A stretch of DNA of 64,000 bases from Trileptium ribeirensis (Eukaryota > Nematoda > Enoplea > Enoplida > Thoracostomopsidae), in the NCBI GenBank assembly GCA_030248225.1, contig JASANE010028542.1, forward strand, positions 79,563-143,562. Reading direction: 5' to 3'. A program made the translations under genes and the position numbers. This document shows, piece by piece, positions 23,050 through 34,800 of this stretch (positions are counted from its first letter, which is position 1; every line of letters starts with the position of its first letter). Below the pieces are notes generated by a model. That model was not told where the DNA came from, searched no databases, and worked only from the letters and a program-made list of their open reading frames with translations.

Positions 23050-23816
23050 CTGTAAGGTAAAGAATCCGTAATAAAAACTGCCAGAAGGCAAATATTAATT
23101 GCTAGAGTTGTTTAAAGAACCGCATTAAGGAAAACAACTATATACGTCCAGTAAGCGATCAAAGCTCAACACTTTGTAGCGATTGATAATTTGAACAGCT
23201 ATAAAGACACACAGTTAAAAATTTACCAATATCTTCCTCAAAACACATTAAAAACATAAAAAATAAATATCTGATTTTTTAATAAGGATTTATAATGCGC
23301 CAATTTCATTGAAAATACGTATTATTACAAAGGCGCATAAGCGAACACGGTATATATAACACAAGTGAGGTTAATATTATATCATATTGTAACGTCTATT
23401 CCAGGAAATAGTAAAGTTTTCAGTCGAGATTTAAATTCAATCTATAATAATAATTTTAATAAGGATTTATAATGATTAAGAAAAAAGTATTTTAAAAATC
23501 AAGAAACCTAAAAAGTTCTATCACGGCTCAAGGGGAGGAATTATGGAAAAAAAATTCGGAATTATAAATGGCACCGAAGACTTGGTCGAACACGAAAGCA
23601 ATTTCTATCACAAATAATAATTTCCGTTACTGTTCATATTTTCGATCACCGATCAAATCACAAATAACAATAGTTTTATTAAAAATAAGTAAAATCGTAT
23701 TTTGAGTATATATATTTCTTTCATACAAAAAAATCGAAAATGCATTGATGCAAACAGCCACTCCCAACATTGTATTTCTAAACCACAATAAAACACTCGA
23801 AGAAAGTGTTGCATAC

Positions 23817-23901
23817 CTCCGCTTGTAACTTATCGTTTTCTTTCATGAACATGTCTTTTAGCTCTAGCGCTTCATGGAGACTTGATGATTTTTCTTTCTC
23901 C
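23817..23901 (-). pseudogene. Antisense copy of coiled-coil exon 4
   Basis: Identical over all 85 bases to the reverse complement of 34441-34525, including the TTTTAG acceptor and GTATGC donor. Confidence 0.9.
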
Positions 23902-25019
23902 CTAAAATTGGCACTGATAAACACAGAAATAAAACTATGTGCAAAAACTTAGTTGGATGAGAACGGTAACAGCTTCGTATATTTTAGCAAGATAGCCTTT
24001 ACGTGTTATAAATCAAACAAAATTATAGCTCCGGAACAACAAACTTTTATTTTTGGAAACAAATCAAAGTGGACATCATTTTCCTCTATTATATGCTATA
24101 TATCTCCATATTTTCACTCATTTTACTGCACTACTAAGATTTGCAGGCTATAAATCGTCGTTTTACCATTAGAAATAATGGTAACTAATGATTAAAAACA
24201 TTTCGCGAACAATAAACATAATTTAGAGACATTAATAAATTTTTATATTTTTATCTAGTTGAGAACGACAGGTTCGGGTGAGTAAGGGTGCAGGAGCGGA
24301 CACGGAGGAAAATCTCATGTACATGAAAGGATTTGGAAAGTGGGTTCCGCCCACAGTGGCCAGGTAAGAACCCCTGAACACCAGTATCAAAGCAAATAAC
24401 GATGCGTAATATTGTTGCCATTAAAGGATTAAGTGCAACGCACAACTGAATAAAATACTGTTGAAAAAATTATAAAATAAAATATTAGCCTAATGACGAA
24501 AACAATAAGAATTCTAAATTCACAGGTAAGCAGATACAGAAAGGTTCTGTTTAGAATGTTGGTTGCATACAAACATACTCAGCATTTTAGAGAAAGGCAT
24601 AACATCTGCGCCAGTTTTGTTACCAAAAGGTTAAATCATTTATGCCACACAGGATATATTACGTCGCGTCGTACTACACATATAATTTAGTTACAACATA
24701 CTGAAGCCCACCTATCCTGGGACCGCCACTTTGGGGGAGCTGGAATTTTTAAGATCCGCTTAGCAAAAACGGTTGCCTCCCGGTTCTGTTCCCTTGGCAA
24801 ACTTTGGATACCTTTTTTCAACTCCCCCTGCAAAAATTTTTCTTCTATCGGTAAAGCACTCCCAGTTGACGAAGACTAAAATTTTACTAAAATTCCACGC
24901 TGAAGCCAAAAATTCATTAATTTCACAAAAATTTGTTTAAAAATAGCTTATCCTAAGTCGCTTATGATAGTCAAAACAAAATTGGTAAACCAAAAGTAGT
25001 TGCAAACAACTGCAATTAC

Positions 25020-25131
25020 CTCTTCAACTGATCTTCCAGTTTCAGCCGAGTAGGACTTTGATAATTACTCAAGCTTGTTACTTCGCTTCGGAGGCGTGCG
25101 ACTTCTTTATTAATCTCTTTAACTTCGCCTT
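25020..25131 (-). pseudogene. Antisense copy of coiled-coil exon 3, frame intact
   Basis: This 112-base copy reads GEVKEINKEVARLRSEV, a regular heptad pattern, and takes phase 1 in and phase 2 out. That fits exon 2 (ending phase 1) and exon 4 (entering at phase 2) exactly. The right-arm counterpart (33213-33325) has one more T and breaks the frame, so this copy preserves the ancestral reading. Confidence 0.88.
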
Positions 25132-25974
25132 CTAAAAAGTTACGCGTTTGCTTTATACTTTTATGCAGAGATCATTACTGGCATTGCTACGGACACCCAC
25201 GCCCTACGTTATTTTTCGCTTCGCTTCCCTACGGTTTAGCTAGCAGATACTTCCATGGCTTAAGGTAGCCAATTTTTCCATGTGGGCAAAAAATATGCGA
25301 GCTCTTCCTCGTTTAGTTAGAATATCTAACTTTTTCGTGGCGTAATTCATACCGCCAGGTTACTATATGCATTATTATTAAATATTGACTGTAAAAAAAG
25401 TTATTATTTTCCATTTTAACTCCCCTTGAGCTGCCCCTGCAGTTCGCTCTAGGAGAAACCGAATCCTTCGCCCGTAGATCGGTTTTTTCGCATACTTTGG
25501 TAGCAGGTTGGAAAACCAAGTATTACAAGAGAGAAGTAGATATATTGCCAATAACTTACTAGGAACTCTTAAAGCGAGGGGAAACGAAGCGAGTATCGCT
25601 ATTATGTGCTTAATGAATATTTTGACGTTCCAAATTCAGCTCCCTGTGCCTCTTTAAAGATACACAATAGCAATAACGCCCGCGTAATACTTTAGTAAAG
25701 TACCAAAACCGTACGGCCCTTTATACAAAAACCAAATAAGACGAAAAAAGTTCAAATTTATAAATCAAAAATCGTACTCAACAACCCCGAAACCAGAAGC
25801 ATTCCAACAAACTATATACATCTACGTTGAAAGGGATAAAATTTGACCATTTTTGACGCCAAAATTTACCAAATTTGTGAACATATTGCTTTATTGTACA
25901 TTTCCGTTAAAAATTGCACATCCAGTAGTTGTGATGCAGCTTCATTTTTAATTACAGTAATCTTAGATATATAC

Positions 25975-27138
25975 CAGGGAGTAACAGCAATTCCGGTTAC
26001 GGCGAAAATCGTGTTTGGGTTGCTGTTCTGGCAAAGGGCAAAAACCATACCGGAACCGGCAAAGGGCAAAAACCATACCGGAACCGGAATTTCGGTTTAA
26101 TATTTTGTTTGAATCTTTTTTACATTTTTGCTTCATCTCTGATCCAAACAGATGTAATATATATTATACAACGATCAAGTTGCAATACAACCAAGGAAAA
26201 AAAGATTAACTCAGCAATTTGCCGTGTGAAACGTAAGTTGGGCACATAATTTCAGTAAGAATTTTTCATATTAAGCTGCAGGAGTTTGTTAACAAAACAA
26301 AGCCAGGTCGACGCTTGTAGCAGCTATTTTACACATTCCGAAGTCTGAGGGGTGTGTTGAAATTAAACCGTCCAACTTGGTAAAAGAGTATGAATTACGT
26401 AGAAGTACTTAGCGTAAGCTTGGCTAACATAAATTCCGTCAAGCACCAGCCAGTGCGCTTGTAAACTTGGTAAATCAGTCTAAACTGAAGTAAACTAACG
26501 TTATCTGCAACGCAGCTAGAAACTGCTTTCTTGGCAATGAACTGTATGTATTGAAACTGTGCGAGCAGCATCAGTTTGTCTCATTTATAAGATTCTGATT
26601 AGACAGATATCATCATTATCATCTAACTGACGGGCACCGTTTGTCCAACGCTAGCCTAAACAGTGTCTCTTACCAGTGATCAAAAAATTACTTTCTATCT
26701 ATTAATTTGTCTTAGAATCATATAAACCAATAATTTCAAGTTTCCTACAAGACATGTAACAAACGTGTAGTAAAGGGAGGCGACTGGGGACAGTGCGAAA
26801 GTGTTTATCCTACGCTCCATGCGTCGTAAGCACATTCAATTTGACGCAGTATACGCAAGGCTGTATAGCGGAAGGCATTTCTTTGCTCTGGGTGTATCAA
26901 CCGACATACTGATCGATAAATCAACATTATTAGCTTCCTCAGTCTCTTTAAAGTTTCAGAAAGACAATAATACCATCGCAATACATTACGTTAAATGTAA
27001 AAGTTCTATATATTTTTAATGCATTTTAAATCCACTATACCCTAATTTCTTACTTCATCTATTTTACTATATATAAGTTTCGAAGACCATGTTCCGTTTC
27101 CGGATCCTATTTAAATGGACGGTTCCGGTTATTCCCTG
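25975..27138. mobile_element. Non-autonomous hAT-type element, left-arm copy
   Basis: Termini CAGGGAGTAAC and GTTATTCCCTG are inverted repeats, flanked on both sides by the 8-bp target duplication ATATATAC (25967-25974 and 27139-27146). The 8-bp duplication and CAGGG ends are typical of the hAT superfamily. It has a CCGGAACCGG-rich end with a 27-base tandem duplication near 26034-26090, and no transposase frame. It is the mirror of 31205-32368. Confidence 0.82.
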
Positions 27139-28384
27139 ATATATACATAATCAGTATTTACATTGTAGACGCGCCAGTCTAGACTCAGACCCATAACATT
27201 GGTAACGCAGTATGAACGCGTCATGTAGCCAGATAGAACTTAACCCGCTTTACAAAAATGTGCTCTAGAAGTCATATATATTTTAATGGTCTATGGCCGT
27301 TTATTTAAATTATATTCTCGGTTTCCCTGAGCTTAAATTGAAAACCCGGTTTAACTAATAATAGAACATACGTAACCACACCATATAGCGCATCTTTTGT
27401 AGCCACATGCAGCTTCGCTCGCTCATCCACAAAAGAGCCCAACACTACCCTGACATAAGGCTTCTCCAAACGGCTGTCTCGGCGCTGGCTTGGTATTTTT
27501 CGTAGCCCGCTGCAAAATTTTATTTTATCCCGCAAAAAGCTTTTTGGGAAAATTTTAGCTTCCCTCAGCAGAACACCCCTTGATAACATTAAAAATTTAC
27601 AAAATTTTTTCAGAAATCCCTTTCTAAGGTTAAAAAATTCGACTAATTTCAACAAATAATTGGTTGAAAACTCGCTTTTCATCTCAAGATAGTTTTGCAA
27701 TTTTAGTGTTTTTCGATGAGTAATATGAAAATTTGAAAATTTTTAATTTGCACAAGATCGCCCCTCAATTCAGCCCCCCCCCCGGTTTGCTCGCCCTGTT
27801 CATAACTAGCCGAGATAACCCTCCCCACCACTGTCCGTGCCCCCTGGCAAATTTTTCAACAAATGGAGAAGCCAGTACATATCTATAGCTTATAGACGTT
27901 TCGGGTCGGTTGCATGAAGTTTTGCGGCGAGAACAGACCCTTATGAAAAAGCTTTATATTGTTAGAGCCCTTATATTGTTGGACATCCAATTGGATTTGA
28001 TTTGGATGAAAATATCAGAAGATGATTCGGAGACAGCCCAAAATTATTTCGTCGGAGACCCTTTCTACCGTTTTCCTTCCGACCTTTATGGTGGGTAACC
28101 CGTTTTGTGATATAACTATAGGGAAGATAATAGATTTGAAGCTTTCGTTGGGCTAGCGCTAGGCGATCGGTCATTGCAAATATGAATGACCACCAAAAAA
28201 TATAAAAACCATGATAACTAATCAATTTTGCAATTGAAGAAGTAAGTTCGTTGGAATCATTTTATGTTGAATGCTTAAATCATAAAGTTGAAGGCAATAA
28301 GTTTGCTAATTCTACGCTAAGTGAGTCACTAGTCGAATTTTCACGTAGCATTACGGAGAATCATGCATCGGCTCACATATTAAT

Positions 28385-28861
28385 ATGACGGTTGACGACT
28401 ATGATTCTTACTTTTACGATCATTTTCATCAATTGGCTGCTGATTTTGGACGATCGCCTGTCCGTTCACATACTGCCGGTGGCCCGTTTTTAAAGCCCCG
28501 AATTGTACCGCCAGCTAGATATTCGCGTAAAAGCTGTTTCGCCGGAAATGTAATTGTCACTAGTCCTAATTCGAGATTAAAATGTCAGATGCAGCCCAGG
28601 CGATCTGTTGTTTTAGTACCGGGAGCGAGACACGCTGTATCGATGAGCAGTATCAGAACTGGCTTACTAGACTCTGACGCACTGCAACAACAACGTATGC
28701 AAAACGGTGTAACAAATTTAACTGAAGAAGACTTCTCTGATGGTGGCGTTATTATTGTTAGACCAACACCGAGGAGATCTAGTAATTTGCCGCGATCAGC
28801 GAATGCCAACATTGACAGTCCATTGGACACGTACAACAATTCTCCGGCTGCAAAGTTTAAA
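28385..28861 (+). CDS. Coiled-coil gene exon 1 (head domain), start doubtful
   Basis: 159 codons in phase 0 to a GTGAGT donor (28862). The head is basic and rich in Ser, Arg and Pro (for example RPTPRRSSNLPRSANAN), with many possible phosphorylation sites. The first 46 bases, including the ATG at 28385, lie inside the left palindrome arm and equal the antisense of exon 2's end and intron 2. The original exon 1 is certain only from 28431, so the true N-terminus may be missing. Confidence 0.7.
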
Positions 28862-31800
28862 GTGAGTTTAACGATATATTCTGTAAATTTGTTTTATAGC
28901 TTCTGTGATGCTGCAGGAACCGTAATGTCATGCTTTTGTTCTACCAATTTCTAAGTTGTGCCAAGAGCTAGCAATGTAATTATATATAATGGTGTTTATT
29001 TTAATAAAATGAAATACCTTGAAAATCCCTGCTGAATCTTAAAATTGGTGTAAAAGGCGTTGTTGGTGACGAAGCTGAACACATGGTTAAAGTCAAATTT
29101 TCTCGACTGAAAGGTTTGGAATTTTTTATTGTATATATATGTTCATGTGTTTCGCGGACTTGTTGCACAGCGTGTCGCTAAAATTAGACGTAGGATCTAC
29201 TGCTCTCTCCATTCGCTGACGATTTTGTCATGGGGCATGAACCAGGGGCTTCTCTGTGGTTCTGAACCAGGGGGCACTTTTTAAGCAAAAATACTTAAAA
29301 TTCTCGCAGAAACACTGCCAAAACGCCTTTGATGGTGAGAAAAAGCGATTGTGAAGCATTTTGACAAAATTATTAGCTTCTGGACGTAATTTTAGTGCAA
29401 ATTTTGGTGAAAATTTGTCATTTAAGGGTGTTTTTACGGAGTTGAATCAAAAAAACATTACCAAAACGTGACGAACGAGGGACCCAAAAATTTTGCTAAG
29501 CGTATTAACCGGGAGGGGTGGCACCCGACCCCTACTTCAAATTTGGAGACCCCAGAGTCTAAACTTATATATAACAATTTTATAGAAATGACATGATATG
29601 AGGACTGTGTGGAAGATGCATTATAATGACTCCTTGAGGTGTGTTTTGTTTGCTATTTTATTGGTTTAAATGTTTAAAGGAAATGTGAAACGATTGCCGA
29701 TGTGAGATGATTACCTATTTTTTCAGCGCATAAGAACAATATATAATATAATTTATTGTGAATAGAGTTTTATTTCAGAGTCGATACCTGCGAGAACGGG
29801 AGCAAAAGGAGCGATACGAACAGCAACTCGTGGAGCTTAATGAAAAGCTAGCTGCTGAAGAGGTGAAAAATCGAATGCTCATAGATGAAAATGATCGTAA
29901 AAGTAAGAATCATAGTCGTCAACCGTCATATTAATATGTGAGCCGATGCATGATTCTTCATAATGCATGAAATTCGACTAGTGACTCACTTAGCGTAGAA
30001 TTATAGCAAAGATTATCCCTAAACTTGTGTGGTAAGGCATTCAGACGTGGAAAAATGAGTCCCAACGAAGTTCTTACTTTCAATTGCAAAATTGATTTGG
30101 TATCATCGGTTTGTATATTTTTTGTGATATCCATAACTCATATTTGCAATGACCGATGGCCTCGCGCTCTAGCCCAACGAAAGCTTCAAATCTATTTGTG
30201 TCCCCTATAGTTATGCGCGAAAACAGGTTCTACCGCCCATAAAGGTGGCCGAAAGGAATCGGGTCAAAAGGGCTCCGACAAAATAAGATTTTGGGCTGTC
30301 TACAAATCGTGCTGATATTTTCATCCAAATCAAATCCAATTGGATGTCCAACAATATAAGGGCTCTAACAATATAAAGCTTTTGCATAAGAGTTATCTTT
30401 GTGGCCACGGGGCAAAAGTGTCCGTGAGACCGACCCGAAACGTCTATAAGCTATAGATATGTACTGGCTTCTCCATTTGTTGAAAAATTTGCCAGGGGGC
30501 ACGGACAGTGGTGGGGAGCGTTCTGTCGGCTAGTTCTAAACAGGGCGAGCAAACCGGGGGGGGGCTTGAATTGAGGGGCGATCTTGTGCAAATTAAAAAT
30601 TTTCAAATTTTCATATTCTTCATCGAAAAACACTAAAATTGCAAAACTATCTTGAGATGAAAAGCGAGTTTTCAACCAATTATTTGTTGAAATTAGTCAA
30701 ATTTTTAACCTTAGAAAGGGATTTCTGAAAAAATTTTGTAAATTTTTAATGTTATCAAGGGGTGTTCTGCTGAGGGAAGCTAAAATTTTCCCAAAAAGCT
30801 TTTTGCGGGATGGGGAGCTAAAATTTTGCAGCGGGCTACGAAAAATACCAAGCAGGGCGCCCCAGGACCACACTTTGGAGAAGCCTTATGTAGGGGTAGT
30901 GTTGGGCTCTTTTGTCGATCGAGCGAGCGAAGCTGCATGTGGCTACAAAAGATGCGCTATTATGGTGGTTACGTATGTTCTATTATTAGTTAAACCGGGT
31001 TTTCAATTTAAGCTCAGGAAAACCGAGAATATAATTTAAATAAACGGCCATAGACCATTAAAATATATATGACTTCTAGAGCACATTTTGTAAAGCGGGT
31101 TAAGTTCTATCTGGCTACATGACGCGTTCATACTGCGTTACCAATGTTATGGGTCTGAGTCTAGACTGGCGCGTCTACAATGTAAATACTGATTATGTAT
31201 ATATCAGGGAATAACCGGAACCGTCCATTTAAATCGGATCCGGAACCGGAACATGGTCTTCGAAACTTATATATAGTAAAATAGATGAAGTAAGAAATTA
31301 GGGTATAGTGGATTTAAAATGCATTAAAAATATATAGAACTTTTACATTTAACGTAATGTATTGCGATGGTATTATTGTCTTTCTGAAACTTTAAAGAGA
31401 CTGAGGAAGCTAATAATGTTGATTTATCGATCAGTATGTCGGTTGATACACCCAGAGCAAAGAAATGCCTTCCGCTATACAGCCTTGCGTATACTGCGTC
31501 AAATTGAATGTGCTTACGACGCATGGAGCGTAGGATAAACACTTTCGCACTGTCCCCAGTCGCCTCCCTTTACTACACGTTTGTTACATGTCCTGTAGGA
31601 AACTTGAAATTATTGGTTTATATGATTCTAAGACAAATTAATAGATAGAAAGTAATTTTTTGATCACTGGTAAGAGACACTGTTTAGGCTAGCGTTGGAC
31701 AAACGGTGCCCGTCAGTTAGATGATAATGATGATATCTGTCTAATCAGAATCTTATAAATGAGACAAACTGATGCTGCTCGCACAGTTTCAATACATACA

Positions 31801-34800
31801 GTTCATTGCCAAGAAAGCAGTTTCTAGCTGCGTTGCAGATAACGTTAGTTTACTTCAGTTTAGACTGATTTACCAAGTTTACAAGCGCACTGGCTGGTGC
31901 TTGACGGAATTTATGTTAGCCAAGCTTACGCTAAGTACTTCTACGTAATTCATACTCTTTTACCAAGTTGGACGGTTTAATTTCAACACACCCCTCAGAC
32001 TTCGGAATGTGTAAAATAGCTGCTACAAGCGTCGACCTGGCTTTGTTTTGTTAACAAACTCCTGCAGCTTAATATGAAAAATTCTTACTGAAATTATGTG
32101 CCCAACTTACGTTTCACACGGCAAATTGCTGAGTTAATCTTTTTTTCCTTGGTTGTATTGCAACTTGATCGTTGTATAATATATATTACATCTGTTTGGA
32201 TCAGAGATGAAGCAAAAATGTAAAAAAGATTCAAACAAAATATTAAACCGAAATTCCGGTTCCGGTATGGTTTTTGCCCTTTGCCGGTTCCGGTATGGTT
32301 TTTGCCCTTTGCCAGAACAGCAACCCAAACACGATTTTCGCCGTAACCGGAATTGCTGTTACTCCCTGGTATATATCTAAGATTACTGTAATTTAGAAAT
32401 GAAGCTGCATCACAACTACTGGATGTGCAATTTTTAACGGAAATGTACAATAAAGCAATATGTTCACAAATTTGGTAAATTTTGGCGTCAAAAATGGTCA
32501 AATTTTATCCCTTTCAACGTAGATGTATATAGTTTGTTGGAATGCTTCTGGTTTCGGGGTTGTTGAGTACGATTTTTGATTTATAAATTTGAACTTTTTT
32601 CGTCTTATTTGGTTTTTGTATAAAGGGCCGTACGGTTTTGGTACTTTACTAAAGTATTACGCGGGCGTTATTGCTATTGTGTATCTTTAAAGAGGCACAG
32701 GGAGCTGAATTTGGAACGTCAAAATATTCATTAAGCACATAATAGCGATACTCGCTTCGTTTCCCCTCGCTTTAAGAGTTCCTAGTAAGTTATTGGCAAT
32801 ATATCTACTTCTCTCTTGTAATACTTGGTTTTCCAACCTGCTACCAAAGTATGCGAAAAAACCGATCTACGGGCGAAGGATTCGGTTTATCCTTGAGCGA
32901 ACTGCAGGGGCAGCTCAAGGGGAGTTAAAATTGAAAATAATAACTTTTTTTACAGTCAATATTTAATAATAATGCATATAGTAACCTGGCGGTATGAATT
33001 ACGCCACGAAAAAGTTAGATATTCTAACTAAACGAGGAAGAGCTCGCATATTTTTTGCCCACATGGAGAAATTGGCTACCTTAAGCCATGGAAGTATCTG
33101 CTAGCTAAACCGTAGGGAAGCGAAGCGAAAAATAACGTAGGGCGTGGGTGTCCGTAGCAATGCCAGTAATGATCTCTGCATAAAAGTATAAAGCAAACGC
33201 GTAACTTTTTAGAAGGCGAAGTTTAAAGAGATTAATAAAGAAGTCGCACGCCTCCGAAGCGAAGTAACAAGCTTGAGTAATTATCAAAGTCCTACTCGGC
33301 TGAAACTGGAAGATCAGTTGAAGAGGTAATTGCAGTTGTTTGCAACTACTTTTGGTTTACCAATTTTGTTTTGACTATCATAAGCGACTTAGGATAAGCT
33401 ATTTTTAAACAAATTTTTGTGAAATTAATGAATTTTTGGCTTCAGCGTGGAATTTTAGTAAAATTTTAGTCTTCGTCAACTGGGGAGTGCTTTACCGATA
33501 GAAGAAAAATTTTTGCAGGGGGAGTTGAAAAAAGGTATCCAAAGTTTGCCAAGGGAACAGAACGGGAGGCAACCGTTTTTGCTAAGCGGATCTAAAAATT
33601 CCAGCCCCCCAAAGTGGCGGTCCCAGGATAGGTGGGCTTCAGTATGTTGTAACTAAATTATATGTGTAGTACGACGCGACGTAATATATCCTGTGTGGCA
33701 TAAATGATTTAACCTTTTGGTAACAAAACTGGCGCAGATGTTATGCCTTTCTTAAAATGCTGAGTATGTTTGTATGCAACCAACATTCTAAACAGAACCT
33801 TTCTGTATCTGCTTACCTGTGAATTTAGAATTCTTATTGTTTTCGTCATTAGGCTAATATTTTATTTTATAATTTTTTCAACAGTATTTTATTCAGTTGT
33901 GCGTTGCACTTAATCCTTTAATGGCAACAATATTACGCATCGTTATTTGCTTTGATACTGGTGTTCAGGGGTTCTTACCTGGCCACTGTGGGCGGAACCC
34001 ACTTTCCAAATCCTTTCATGTACATGAGATTTTCCTCCGTGTCCGCTCCTGCACCCTTACTCACCCGAACCTGTCGTTCTCAACTAGATAAAAATATAAA
34101 AATTTATTAATGTCTCTAAATTATGTTTATTGTTCGCGAAATGTTTTTAATCATTAGTTACCATTATTTCTAATGGTAAAACGACGATTTATAGCCTGCA
34201 AATCTTAGTAGTGCAGTAAAATGAGTGAAAATATGGAGATATATAGCATATAATAGAGGAAAATGATGTCCACTTTGATTTGTTTCCAAAAATAAAAGTT
34301 TGTTGTTCCGGAGCTATAATTTTGTTTGATTTATAACACGTAAAGGCTATCTTGCTAAAATATACGAAGCTGTTGCCGTTCTCATCCAACTAAGTTTTTG
34401 CACATAGTTTTATTTCTGTGTTTATCAGTGCCAATTTTAGGGAGAAAGAAAAATCATCAAGTCTCCATGAAGCGCTAGAGCTAAAAGACATGTTCATGAA
34501 AGAAAACGATAAGTTACAAGCGGAGGTATGCAACACTTTCTTCGAGTGTTTTATTGTGGTTTAGAAATACAATGTTGGGAGTGGCTGTTTGCATCAATGC
34601 ATTTTCGATTTTTTTGTATGAAAGAAATATATATACTCAAAATACGATTTTACTTATTTTTAATAAAACTATTGTTATTTGTGATTTGATCGGTGATCGA
34701 AAAATATGAACAGTAACGGAAATTATTATTTGTGATAGAAATTGCTTTCGTGTTCGACCAAGTCTTCGGTGCCATTTATAATTCCGAATTTTTTTTCCAT

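Larger units (their letters stand above)
21197..28430. repeat. Left arm of a ~7.2-kb inverted duplication (palindrome)
   Basis: This sequence is the reverse complement of 29884-37138. The outer ends match at CGCGCAAAATTCAC (21197) and GTGAATTTTGCGCG (37138); the inner ends match at ATTCTTACTTTTACGATCAT (28406-28425), extending to 28430. Many stretches are identical (for example 23817-24150), while others near 27.45 kb and 28.0-28.35 kb differ by clustered substitutions and indels. It holds antisense copies of exons 3, 4 and 5 of the coiled-coil gene and a hAT-type element. Confidence 0.95.

Noticed and set aside
23953..24153. 66-codon frame identical in both palindrome arms (mirror at 34189-34389)
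   Set aside because: Identity reflects the recent duplication of intron sequence, not coding conservation; part of it overlaps the MITE-like repeat.
27305..27700. 131-codon minus-strand frame and its 96-codon mirror at 30749-31039
   Set aside because: The two arm copies diverge by frameshifting indels, which argues against coding constraint; no domain is recognised.
28385..28861. Accepting the ATG at 28385 as the natural start of the coiled-coil gene
   Set aside because: It is the reverse complement of the exon 2/intron 2 boundary brought there by the inverted duplication.
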